In this document: piece after piece, positions 21,511 through 31,379 of the stretch
Numbering within the stretch: position 1 is the stretch's first letter
Layout of the letters: every line of letters begins with the position of its first letter
Assembly: GCA_029844215.1 (NCBI GenBank)
Contig: CM056740.1
Coordinates: 29,617,873-29,681,872, forward strand
Direction of reading: 5' to 3'
DNA: 64,000 nt
From: Przewalskia tangutica
Lineage: Eukaryota > Streptophyta > Magnoliopsida > Solanales > Solanaceae
Made by a program: the position numbers and the translations under genes
Notes under the pieces: model-generated
The model's input: only the letters and a program-made list of their open reading frames with translations
Databases searched by the model: none
Told to the model about the DNA's origin: nothing

Positions 21511-21544
21511 ACATACGGGACGAATGTTTCTAAGGAGGGGAGAA
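21511..21544 (+). promoter_or_regulatory. Polypurine tract with hairpin, element D
   Basis: ACATACGGGACGAATGT (one mismatch in the conserved stem), then TTCTAAGGAGGGGAGAA to the LTR start at 21545. Confidence 0.75.
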
Positions 21545-22034
21545 TGTTATACCCCGTATTTCCAGAGTATGTATGCGAGGACGTACGTACGAATATATTC
21601 AAGCCCTAATTAGGTTAAGGATGAAATTGTGAACTTTCGACGGAAAAGATTTCGAACCTTGTGAAGGAAATTCTACGTTTTTAATATTTTAACCGATTAC
21701 GGATTTTTCCAAGAGACGAAATATTTTGGACCAATAGGAGGGCGACATGTGTCACCCTTAGTTGGCATGGGTTGGACGAAAATGTTGGCCAAGTGGACAA
21801 GGTCAAATGGTCAAGTTTTGGAAGATATTTCTTTGGGTGAGTGGGGGTAGGTAGGGACGTTTTTTGTGCCTAGTGGAAGGCCACATGGCTCTTTGTTGTG
21901 GGGGACATATGTCCCAAGGTTGTGGTGGACATATGTCCCAACATTGTGGTGGACACTTGGTTGGAAGACCTCACTCTTCACATGGATCCAAATCTCCACC
22001 CTCCATTTGTTTTAATCTTGGCCCTTGGTGGTTC

Positions 22035-22042
22035 TATAAATA
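22035..22042 (+). promoter_or_regulatory. LTR promoter TATA box, element D
   Basis: TATAAATACCCCCC, about 490 bp into the LTR, followed by GACTTCTTCATCCAC. Confidence 0.6.
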
Positions 22043-23564
22043 CCCCCCTCTTGTGCAAGACTTCTTCATCCACAAAACAATTTCCAAGTCTTAAAATCCT
22101 TCCCCCTTTGTGGTAAAGCTTTCGTCCAAGCCCCCCCCCCCCCCCCCTTTGGAAGCTTTCGTCCGAAGCACCTCACCCTTCCTAGTTGTCTCGTCAAAAT
22201 ACCCCCTTGGTAGAAAAGTTGTCTTCTAGTATTGTTACTATGCCAAAATACCTTAGCCTAATACCTTGTAGTATTCCAAAGTTACCTCTATACTAAAAGC
22301 TCAGAAATACTACTTTATATCCATTAGTCGCAAAACGAAACCCTAAGGAAAATCTTCATAGTTGGTTGAAATTTTAGGTAGAAGTTGTTTAGAAACTTCT
22401 AAGGGTTTCTTGGAGCTATCGGAGCGTGCAAATTAGGAGCTCAACGTTGTTCAGGATCGACATTTAAAATTTGGATAATTTTGGGCTTATCGAGGTAAAT
22501 ATCTTTGTCCTTCTATTGTAATTGGAAATTACATACTGTAGTAGTATAGAAATGAGTATAAGATATATAGAAGGATGGTATAAGAGAAGAGTATTGAACT
22601 GTACTTACATGGGACCGTATTCTGATGAGACTTGTGTAGTTGTGGGTAGGGAAATCTTGCCCAAATTTCCATAGAATAGAGAACATACGCTTAGAATATT
22701 CTACAGAGTAGTCTAGACGTTGATAGACGTATATGGCCATTATAGGTTGAAGTTCTGCGAGTAGCGTGTTCTACTTGAAGGGTGGACAAGGCTAGCAGGG
22801 TTATAGTACGGTGGAGCGTTTTGCTATTTGTCGATAATCGTCGCGAGGTATGTGATTCTTCCCATCCTCTTGAGCATGATATTTTTAAAATATATATAGT
22901 ACGATAGACGTATGTGTGTTAACTGAACGTGGCTTTACTTCGATGTCTTTTGACTTGAGTTTTAAATAATAAGAATCTTGAAGTATTTCAAAAGAAGTAT
23001 GAATAGTTTTTGAAAGAAGAGTAATACTTAGTTTTAAAAGCTTAAGAGTTATACTAGCTTTATGGGAAGTTAGGTATAACGACTTAAGAGAGAAAAAGGA
23101 ACGGTTTACTTAATTGTTTATGAATACCTTGTATTGATTTCGGAAATGAGAATAAGTATCGAACAAACCACTGCAGTGCTAATAAAGGAAAATGTATTGA
23201 ATAATTAATTATATTAAAACCAGTAGAAACCTCCATCTGCATAGAAGCTAAGATAAGACAAAATTGTATTACATTTTCTAGATCATGGCTGCTTTAATAA
23301 GATTGTTATAAACAAGAATAACTACTCACACATAAGGTTTATGCTACTCAATTGTTTTAAAAAGAGATTACGTTATTTGATTAAGACTATGAACTATGAA
23401 ATCTTTCGGAAGTAAAAGACTTGAGTATATTTTAATTAGGCAACTTGAACTTTTGGAAAAGAATGTTGTTACTTGATTTTAAAAAAGGAAAGTGTTTGTG
23501 ATTTAAAAGAAAAGTATGGTATTATCTTAATCTGTCTTAAAATAGAGTTTAAATGTTATGGCCA

Positions 23565-24065
23565 ATTTGATACCGAGTCCATGAGATGGACCGGGAATGT
23601 ATTCCACACGTTTTGATACCGAGTCCATGGGATGGACCGGGAATGTATTCCACACGTTTTGATACCGAGTCCATGGGATGGACCGGGAATGTATTCCACC
23701 CGATTTGATACCGAGTCCATGGGATGGACCGGGAATGTATTCCACCTGATTCTATACCGAGTCCATGGGATGGACCGGGAATTTATTCCACACGATTCTA
23801 TACCGAGTCCATGGGATGGACCGGGAATGTATTCCACACGATTCTATACCGAGTCCATGGGATGGACCGGGAATGTATTCCATACGATTATTTATCGAGT
23901 CCATGGGATGGACCGGGAATGTATTCCACACGATTCTATACCGAGTCCATGGGATGGACCGGGAATGTATTCCACACGATTTGGCACCGAGTCCATGAGA
24001 TCGGCCGGGAATGTATTTCATACGATCCGACACCGAGTCCATGAGATGGGCCGAGACATGTTATA
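23565..24065 (+). repeat. 46-bp minisatellite in the D LTR
   Basis: About 11 units with the core ACCGAGTCCATGGGATGG followed by ACCGGGAATGTATTCCAC. Units diverge at the 3' end of the array (TCGGCC, GGGCCG). Because 46 is not a multiple of 3, open frames run through all registers on both strands. Confidence 0.9.
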
Positions 24066-24145
24066 CGTATCACACGATTTATACCTATACTGCCGGCAGT
24101 GAGGAAGGAGTTCCACGGGCATGAGGGATGACTTTGGCGTGAGTG

Positions 24146-26549
24146 CATCACGACCGTTAAAGGCGTGTTGGTGCCTTACAAGGCACCCAGTAGTCATACA
24201 TCGAGTAATCAGCGGAAATATAAAGCAAGACATGAAAGCGATTTATAAAATAAGACACGATTTATGTGAGAAAACATCGCCTTTCGGCATATATATATAT
24301 AATCATGGTTTAGCGATTACATCAAACCATGCAACATGACTACAGACCTCTGAAATATACAACTATGGCGGGACAGGCCCCGCCATACCCGATCAGACAA
24401 AACTATCTACCACGGGAGATCATGCAAAAGTAGAGCCTCCGGAAGAGATGGAGCTCAGACACCAACGTAGAGATCCTAAGGATGCGGATCTAGCACCTGC
24501 TTGCCCTACCTGCGGCATGAACGCAGCCCCCCGAAGGAGGTCGATAACAATGTACTAAGTATGTGAAGCGTAAAGTACTTAAATGAAATCATAACCCTTT
24601 TTAAAACCGGTTTACAAATATGTATGAAGAAATCAAGAAGCACATAGTGCCACATCACAAACAAGAGCAACAATAGGTAAGCGTAATAGGTCTTTTCTAG
24701 GCTGCGAATGATTGAGCGAGGGCCACTCGCGTATTATCATTCGCAAGCCTAATCTGGACTCGAGTCCGCATAGGCCACTCACGTGGGCGCGTGAGGTATA
24801 ACCCGCGTCGAGGGTAGCTCCTCGGCGTCGCCCCTGGACTCGCTGTCGCGTAGCCACATGACGCGTAGGCATAACCCGCATACTAACACGGAACTCGTAG
24901 CTCCGCGTAGGCCCTCGGACCCGCGTGAGGTATTCTCGAATCATGGTCCTGCATCGCTGAGTCTACCGCGTCGGAGGGCGGCTTAACCCCGGTATCATCT
25001 CAAGAGGTGAGTGATAGTATACTAACATAACAACTTATCTTTAAACAACATAAGCCAACAAGGATACTACCTATACAAGCGTTACAAGATACTAACACAC
25101 ATAGCATCATATCATGTCTACTTATCAAACCATCTTATTATTCTTTTCACAATATAAGTGCATTATAAACACATGCAAACTTGTTTCTTTTATCAATCTT
25201 AAGTGGTTATACTTACTTCCCATAAAGCTAGTATAACTCTTAAGCTTACATTTTAAAAACCAATTAGTTCTCTTACATTAATATGATTCGGTAGTCTTTT
25301 GAAATGTTTTGATTCTTTATTATTGAGCTTAAGCGTGAGGCATTCAGTAAGTATTATTCGAGCTTAAGCGTGAGGCATTAGTAAGTATTATTCGAGCTTA
25401 AGTCAAAGACATTGCCATAGTTATTATCCGATTAACACGTATGCGTCTACCGTACTATATATATTGTAAAATATCATGCTTTAGGAAGAATCACATACCT
25501 TCTCGTGAAAACCACGCCAAGTTGAATATGTCATGCGCAAGAGTCGACTATAATAGTCACGGATATCTATCAAAGACTACTCAAGGTCATTCTAAGCAGA
25601 GGGTTCATAATTCTACGGTAAGTCGGGCAGCACTTCCTGCAGGTGAGCTATATAAGTCTCAGTGAAAACAGTCTATGTAAATGCGATTTGATTATTCTTC
25701 TTTTAAACCCTTCTACTTTGGTAGCAGTTCAATTCTATTCGTGATATTCTTCTAAGTGATTAATACTTATTCTTATACTTCTACGGTATGCATTCTCTAA
25801 TACAAAAGAGGGTTAGGATTATTACCTCGGTAAGCCCAATAATATCCTAGAAAAGTCGCTGAGCAAGGTTTTGCTCTAAGTTGTATGCTCAGAACCTTAG
25901 AAGTTCTTCACAACTTCTACTAAGTACTAAGGTATTTGGGCTAGGGTATTTTGGGCATTATAACGATACAAGAAGGTAACTTTTCTACCAAGGGAGGGTA
26001 GATTTTGGCTAGGCTAGGGGGTATTCGGCCAAGGGCCACTTAGGCTAGAGGGAAGAGGGCTTGGGCGAAATGGCTAACAAGGGAGAAGGAGGATTTTCAA
26101 GACTTGGAAAGTAATTTGTGGATGAAGAACTCTTCATCTTAGGGGTATTTATAGGTCAGTGGCCAACCAATGGCCAAGATTAAGACAAGTGCAAGGCAAG
26201 TGTAGGGTGAGGATTAACTATACACAAATATCCTACCAACTCGCGACTTGTGCAAGGCACAAAAAGCGTGCTCCTATTGTTCAAATCGTCCAAATGGACG
26301 ATTTCAAGTCCATCAATTGGAGGGTGACAAGTGTCGCCCTCCGTTGGTCAAAATGTTTCGTCTCTGGAAAAATCCGCAAAAATTAGAAATGGCATAGCGG
26401 AATTTACCTACGAAAGTGTGGAAAGCGTTTGTCGGAAAGCGATTCTTTTAGTGAGTTGTGTACAAATAAAAGCGTCGAGGCTTATCTTTAAGGCTAGACT
26501 TTCGTCGTATTCCACTTACGTACATACTCTGCGGAAATACGGTATAACA
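24146..26549 (-). mobile_element. 3' LTR of element C
   Basis: 2404 bp from CATCACGACC to TACGGTATAACA. TATA box at 26146-26153. A short tandem repeat at about 25325-25410 (GAGCTTAAGCGTGAGGCATT units) is shared with the 5' LTR at 32565-32650. Most differences from 31380-33819 fall at CAG/CTG/CC sites. Confidence 0.85.
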
Positions 26550-26579
26550 TTCTCCTCCCAGAAACATTCGTCCGAATGT
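26550..26579 (-). promoter_or_regulatory. Polypurine tract with hairpin, element C
   Basis: In sense: ACATTCG-GA-CGAATGT, then TTCTGGGAGGAGAA at the LTR boundary. The hairpin is at 26564-26579. Confidence 0.75.
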
Positions 26580-26699
26580 TCCTTCCCAAAACGATTATCG
26601 AAGAAGCTTAAGCGGTTGTAAATGCCACACACGCCAGAGCAACACTTAGGCAGAAACGATAACGAAAATTTACAAGTAGGAAAGTGAATTTACCTGGAG

Positions 26700-27780
26700 G
26701 TGTGGGGAATAGGTGAGGATACTTCTGTCTCATGTCCTCCTCGGCTTCCACGTCATCTCCTCCCTGAGCTCGTTCCGCCACAAGACTTTGACGGAAGCCA
26801 CGTCCTTGGTCCGCATCGCCTAACGACGATCGACTATCGCTATGGGAATCTCCTCATACGATAACCCCTGGTCACACGGACATCGTCGATCGGGTGTACC
26901 ACTAGATGGATCCGATACATCTCGCCGGCGTAGATCGTGAAAAGCGGGATGCACTTCCTTGGATCGGACGGCGGATCCAACTCGCATGCAACCTTGCCTA
27001 CCTTGCGGACAATCTGAAGCGGCCCGATGTACCTTGGTGAGTTTCCTCTTCCCGAATCTCATCACACCGCCGTGGGTGGCACCTAGGAAAACCCAATCAT
27101 GAACCTCGAACTCAAGATCTGCGGCGATGATCTGCGTACGACCTTCGACTACGAGTGTCGATAGCCGCTCTCGGATAAGCTTCACCTTATCCATCACTGC
27201 TGTACCAAATCTGGTCCTACTAGCCGCCCACATCGAACCAACATAGGCGATCTGCGCCTCCCATACAAGGCCTCATAAGGCGCCATCCGAATCTTTGGGT
27301 GGTAGCTATTATTATATGCGAACTCAACTAGAGGCAAATGATCCTCCCAACTACCATCGAAGTCAATAACACGGGCTCGCGGCATATCCTCGAAGTGCGG
27401 ATAGTGCGCTCTGCTGTCGTGCATGCGTGGATGAAATGCGATTGCTCGGGCTCACTGCGTCCCTAAACCTCTGGAAGGATCTCGAGTTAGGCATGGCGGG
27501 CTCCACATGCGATATGATCAGTAGGGACTCCATGCGATCGGCGATCTCTCGGATGTAAAGTCGGCATAATCCTCGGTAGAAAAAGTCGTCTGACGGGAAG
27601 AAAGTGGCTGATTTAAATCGACTGTCGGCGATAACCCATATAGAATCATGTCTCCTCGAGTGCGAGGTAATCACGTGATGAAATCCATGTTGATTACCTC
27701 CACATCCGTGTCGGGATCTCAATCGTGCGCAACAAACCACGGGCCTGCGGTGCTCTACCTTCACTCGCGACAACACGGGC
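26700..27780 (-). pseudogene. Integrase core, C-terminus and chromodomain-like tail, element C
   Basis: Joins element cDNA to the chromosome. In sense order: a degraded catalytic core (HDSIWVIADSRFKSATFFP, then LYIREIADRM); the stretch LPLVEFAYNNSYHPKIRMAP and YEALYGRRRSP at 27194-27424; DKVKLIRERL and EFEVHDWVFL; then SYEEIPIAIVDRR near 26830, which begins the chromodomain-like tail seen in Tekay/Del elements, with a possible end EAEEDM near 26730. Such tails are known to bind methylated H3K9 and steer insertion to heterochromatin, which fits the nesting here. At least three frames are needed to read it. Confidence 0.8.
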
Positions 27781-27900
27781 GAGCTACGAACTCTGCAGCG
27801 TCCTTCTTGCCATCCACGCGATACACGGATCTAAGGTCGTGGTACATCTTGGTCGACCGGATGGATAGAGTAACGCAGCGTGTGCTTCCCCGAGAACTCT
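27680..27900 (-). pseudogene. Integrase HHCC zinc-domain region, element C
   Basis: The sense frame reads KMYHDLRSVYRVDGKKDAAE then FVAR, the HHCC linker of plant gypsy integrases, followed by SRVKVEHRRP. The second Cys pair is not readable in one frame, again with small losses. Confidence 0.7.
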
Positions 27901-28229
27901 GCCGAAGTCACGAAACATCCGGAACACCACGATGCGCCTCAAACCTTAGCACCCCATGGTGTTACCTCAAAAGGACCGCGCCTCACGAAGAGGCGTATCA
28001 CGATATCGAATCAAAGTGGATCCTCGGCTGTTGCCTCTTCACCTCGCCGGCGATGGAAGACTTCGGCAACCTCACGAACTCTAACCCCATGCTATCGAGA
28101 ATCAATCAAGCGGACACCAAGGCTCGCTAAGCGATGCAAATCACGAACCATGTCCCTCCTCTCTAGTGCACATCGATAGGCTCCCCGTGACCTACGACTA
28201 AGGCATACGCCCTGACATTGGCCTTCCCG

Positions 28230-28480
28230 GGTGGTACGGGATATCAACATCGTAATCCTTAAGCAACTCTAACCACCGTCTCGCCGTAAGTTCGGCTCCT
28301 CTGGTGAAGATATCTTGGAGGCTCTTGTGGTGCGTATAAATATCCACGTGAACCCATACAAATAGTGCCTCAGGATCTTGGCGTGAATCACGTGCGACTC
28401 CAAATCATGGGTGGGGTAGTTCTCTCGTGTTTCTTGGTGTCGGGATGCATATGCTATAACCTGCCATGATCGTCAACACA
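28230..28480 (-). pseudogene. RNase H domain, element C
   Basis: Sense pieces HQETRENYPTHDLES (near 28420) and HVDIYTHHKSL (near 28320) match the core of the gypsy RNase H, which removes the RNA strand during reverse transcription. The frame is broken between the pieces. Confidence 0.75.
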
Positions 28481-28629
28481 CATCCCAACCCGATGCACGG
28501 CGCGTCTATACGACATAACCATCCGACCTGCGGAAGAGTAAGAAGCGAGCGGTCGTCAATCTCTCTTTCGAATCGGAAACCACGCTCCAAGCATCGATCC
28601 ATGGAACTTGGGCGCATACGAGTCGGCTA

Positions 28630-29350
28630 GTCAATGGTGCGAAGATAAAGCAAACTTCTCCACGAACGCCGATAATAACTCGCAAGGCCCGTAAGCTGCG
28701 AACCTCAGCCGGAGTAGTAGGTCTAGGCCAAGTCTGATCGCCTCGATCTTGGTTGTATCCACTCGAATGCCATCGGCCCACAATATGCCCAAGAAACGCA
28801 TCGAAGTCAGCAAAACTCACATTTGGAAAACTTGGCGTAAGCTGCTGTCTGGAGAAGCTGTCGGCCTGATCGCCAAATGCTCGCGTCTCTGCTCTGGCGA
28901 GAATAAACCAAGATATCATCAATGAACACTATCACAAACGTGTCCAAAAATGGTTTGAACACTCGGTTCATCAAATCCATGAATCTGGCGGAGCATTGGT
29001 CAACCAAAAGACATGACCACGAACTCATAATGCGTCTGGGTCCGAATGCGATCTGGGACATCCACCTCTCGACACGAACGATGATAGCGACGCGGATCAA
29101 TCTTGGAGAAACATCTACGCGCCACTGGTCGAACAAATCATCAATCACAGGAAGGGTATCTGTTCTTAATGGTCACCTTGTTTGCGCACGTAATCAACAC
29201 ACGTGCGGCGTCGCCCTTCTTCTTCACGAACAATCTGGCGCCCCGGGAAACACTGGGCCTAATGAAGCCGCTTCTCGGCCAAATCCTCGGTGGTCCTTGA
29301 CTCTCTCAACTTCGGCGGGTGACATTACGTATGGCGGAATGGAAATAGGC
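28630..29350 (-). pseudogene. Reverse transcriptase, element C
   Basis: Copies element RNA into cDNA. The frame at 28807-29148 contains FLDTFVIVFIDDILVYSR, with the catalytic FIDD box at 28915-28926, and just upstream PARFMDLMNRVFKP-like sequence (reads CSARFMDLMNRVFKPFLD); downstream comes FSKCEFC. The region upstream to about 29350 includes KDHRGF and PPYVMSPAEVERV-like fingers/linker residues in another frame. The box is intact but the whole domain is not in one frame as given. Confidence 0.85.
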
Positions 29351-29749
29351 CAGTATCCGCAATATGTCAATACAAAACTCAATCTCCTCTCGGGAGGATA
29401 CGAGAGGTCATGCAGGAACACGTCCGGGAACTCACGACTACGAGGCCCGAAAATCTGGTACCGCGACCTCGATTATCAAACACTCGAACTAGATGGTAGA
29501 TATACCCGCTACGCACCATCTTCCTAGCCTTGAGGTAGAAATAAACCTACCACCGGCGATCTGGTGCTCCCTCACTCAACAACCGCTCGCCGAAGCGGAA
29601 CCGTGCTACTCTCTCTCTGCGATCTACATTGGCATAGCAAGCTAGCCAATCCATCCCATAATCACGTCGAAGTCAATCATCTCAACTCTATCAAGTCGGC
29701 GGTCGACGATGTAAATGGTCACAGACAAGCCATATACCCGTGAGCTACC

Positions 29750-29900
29750 ACCGAATCACCCAGCTGGCGTAGCTACCTCGAAAGGGTCTATGGACTCGTG
29801 CTCTATCCCTATCCTACTAGCAACAAGGGAGATATATGGGACGAGTAGAACCGGATCTATCAAGGCGTAAACATCAAACCCGAGCCCGATAAGGTACCGT
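29750..29900 (-). pseudogene. Aspartic protease region, element C
   Basis: Sense frame GFDVYALIDP followed by LLVPYISLVASRIGIEHESI. It corresponds to the retropepsin active-site segment (ALIDPGS-type followed by SYIS) with local base changes. It would process the Gag-Pol polyprotein. Confidence 0.65.
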
Positions 29901-30049
29901 GGCGACATCGGTGAGGCCTCACGATCTGTCGGTGGACAAAGCATAGATGCGGTTCGAGGACCGCTAGAATCGGGACGAGCCACGACCTCTGCGACGCGAC
30001 CGACCCGTATGAACCACGCCTCGGGGCGTAATCGTAGGAGATGATGGCG

Positions 30050-31181
30050 GCAACGAACACGAAAGGTGAGCCTACCACCGTGGCCCCGGTCGGACAATCC
30101 TCGCAAAGTGACCTGCGGCCGCTACAATCAGAATAAGCTCAAAAGTAGTACCACACTTCCGTAATGGGATCCACCGCATCGGCCACCGGGGTGGTCCGTC
30201 GGCGATACCTCTGCTACTCGGGCGTCACGAAGCCACAGGGCCCGATGCGCCCTCGAAAACTCGGGCTTGAGGGCGGTCAGAGTGCTCTGGTGGCGTGGTG
30301 CGAATCTAGGCTCTTTGCGAGGCCGCCCACGATAACCACGAAGACCCTCCGTCACGGCCTTACCTGCTTCGTCATCACTCGTCGACCTGCGCTCGCCGCA
30401 TCCAAGGCGTGAGCTGCGTGCGGGTAATGTCCATACATACCGGTGGAAGAAACCCCGCATGACTCGGCCATATAGTCGTCTAGCCCGGTGACATAGCGGT
30501 GCACCCTATCCTCCATATCTGCTGCAATCTTTGGGACATATCGAGCCAATGAATCAAACTCGACATTGTACTCCCGACAAGGTCGTCCTCTCGCCTCGGC
30601 AGTAAAAATCTATCGGCCGCGCCCTCATCCGTGGAGGCAAGAAGTGAGTGAGAAAGCCTCGAGAACTCATCCCAAGTACCGGGACGCGTGCTCTCCCGGG
30701 ATAACTCCCGTGAATCAAACCAATCGATTGCGGTATCCGCGCGACCTATGTGAACCAAAGATCACGGACTCGGTCTCCGCGCCCGATCACTCTCAAAATC
30801 CTCTGAAGCCGACGGATGAACTCCTGCGGATCATCCTCGGCCTCGACCCATAAAACTCCGTGGCTCTGACTCAAGAAGTCTCGTAGCCTCAAACTCTCTG
30901 CCTCGGGTGAACAAGCAGTACGGCCGGGTGGGCTGGGCTGATCGCGCGTCGGCCTCTCCGTGTCGGGCCTGACTTTAGCCAAAAGGTGGGCCGTCTCGTA
31001 CCCTAACTCCTCGCCCGGTGTGGGCGGGAGGTGTGGGTCTTGTGGTCTCTTTGAAATTTGGCGGCGTCATAGAACTCGCCGTCTGCGGTATAGGCGGGCA
31101 CGAGCCCTCGTGACTCTGGGTGTCTGCTAGCGACTCCGCCGGTGCCTTGCCGCCACGGGCGGGTTGCCTACGTGGAGGCAT
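30050..31181 (-). pseudogene. gag of element C
   Basis: Start at 31181 (MPPRRQPARGGKAP, with an upstream in-frame Met at 31187). Next come LRLRDFLSQSHGVLWVEAED and DPQEFIRRLQRILRVIG (30750-30920), then AIDWFDSRELSRES (near 30720) and SRPSTW-like capsid sequence. The zinc-knuckle region is at about 30060-30125 (GHFARIV where GHFAR-C is expected). Three or more frames; otherwise it has the length and order of a normal gag, and it should run on into pol. Confidence 0.8.
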
Positions 31182-31288
31182 AAGCATTGCGGAAAGGAAT
31201 ACGTTAGAGGTCGACTATAACACGCGGCTAAAGCACGATCTCGGAATGAGAAGAATGGAAACCAATCCTAAATATCCTATAGCCTCAC

Positions 31289-31320
31289 GATTATTGGTGT
31301 GGTGCACAACACCGATAATC
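31289..31320 (-). other. Leader hairpin with GTGCAC loop, element C
   Basis: Arms GATTATTGGTGTG and CACCGATAATC around GTGCACAA (plus-strand reading). One CA of the second arm is missing compared with B and with K at 59659-59692. Confidence 0.6.
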
Positions 31321-31364
31321 AAGAACTACTAGATCGATGCGTAGACACTTTCCGAGGATTAATC

Positions 31365-31375
31365 GCTCGATACCA
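31365..31375 (-). promoter_or_regulatory. Primer-binding site, element C
   Basis: GCTCGATACCA on the plus strand, identical to the site in B; one base short of the complement of TGGTATCAGAGC. Confidence 0.8.
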
Positions 31376-31379
31376 CTTT

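Larger units (their letters stand above)
21545..24145 (+). mobile_element. 3' LTR of element D, left part
   Basis: Starts TGTTATACCCCGTATTTCC after the polypurine tract. TATA box at 22035-22042, a run of 17 C at 22131-22147, and a 46-bp minisatellite at 23565-24065. It is interrupted at about 24145 by element C and resumes at 33820-34386. The combined LTR is about 3.17 kb. The long ORFs on both strands around 23560-24100 are minisatellite artefacts. Confidence 0.85.

Noticed and set aside
23527..24102. Long overlapping ORFs on both strands with a repeated MGWTGNVFHT / MDRECIPHDSIPSPWDGPG motif
   Set aside because: They translate a 46-bp minisatellite. The unit is not a multiple of 3 and lacks stops, so every frame is open; there is no start context or homology to support a protein.
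24139..24145. A perfect 5-bp target duplication for element C
   Set aside because: Left GAGTG and right GAGTC differ at the last base and the LTR terminus is itself atypical, so only a 4-bp match is certain.
27648..29527. Plus-strand ORFs of 160 and 201 codons in element C
   Set aside because: They lie antisense to recognisable RT, RNase H and integrase on the minus strand and resemble no known domain.
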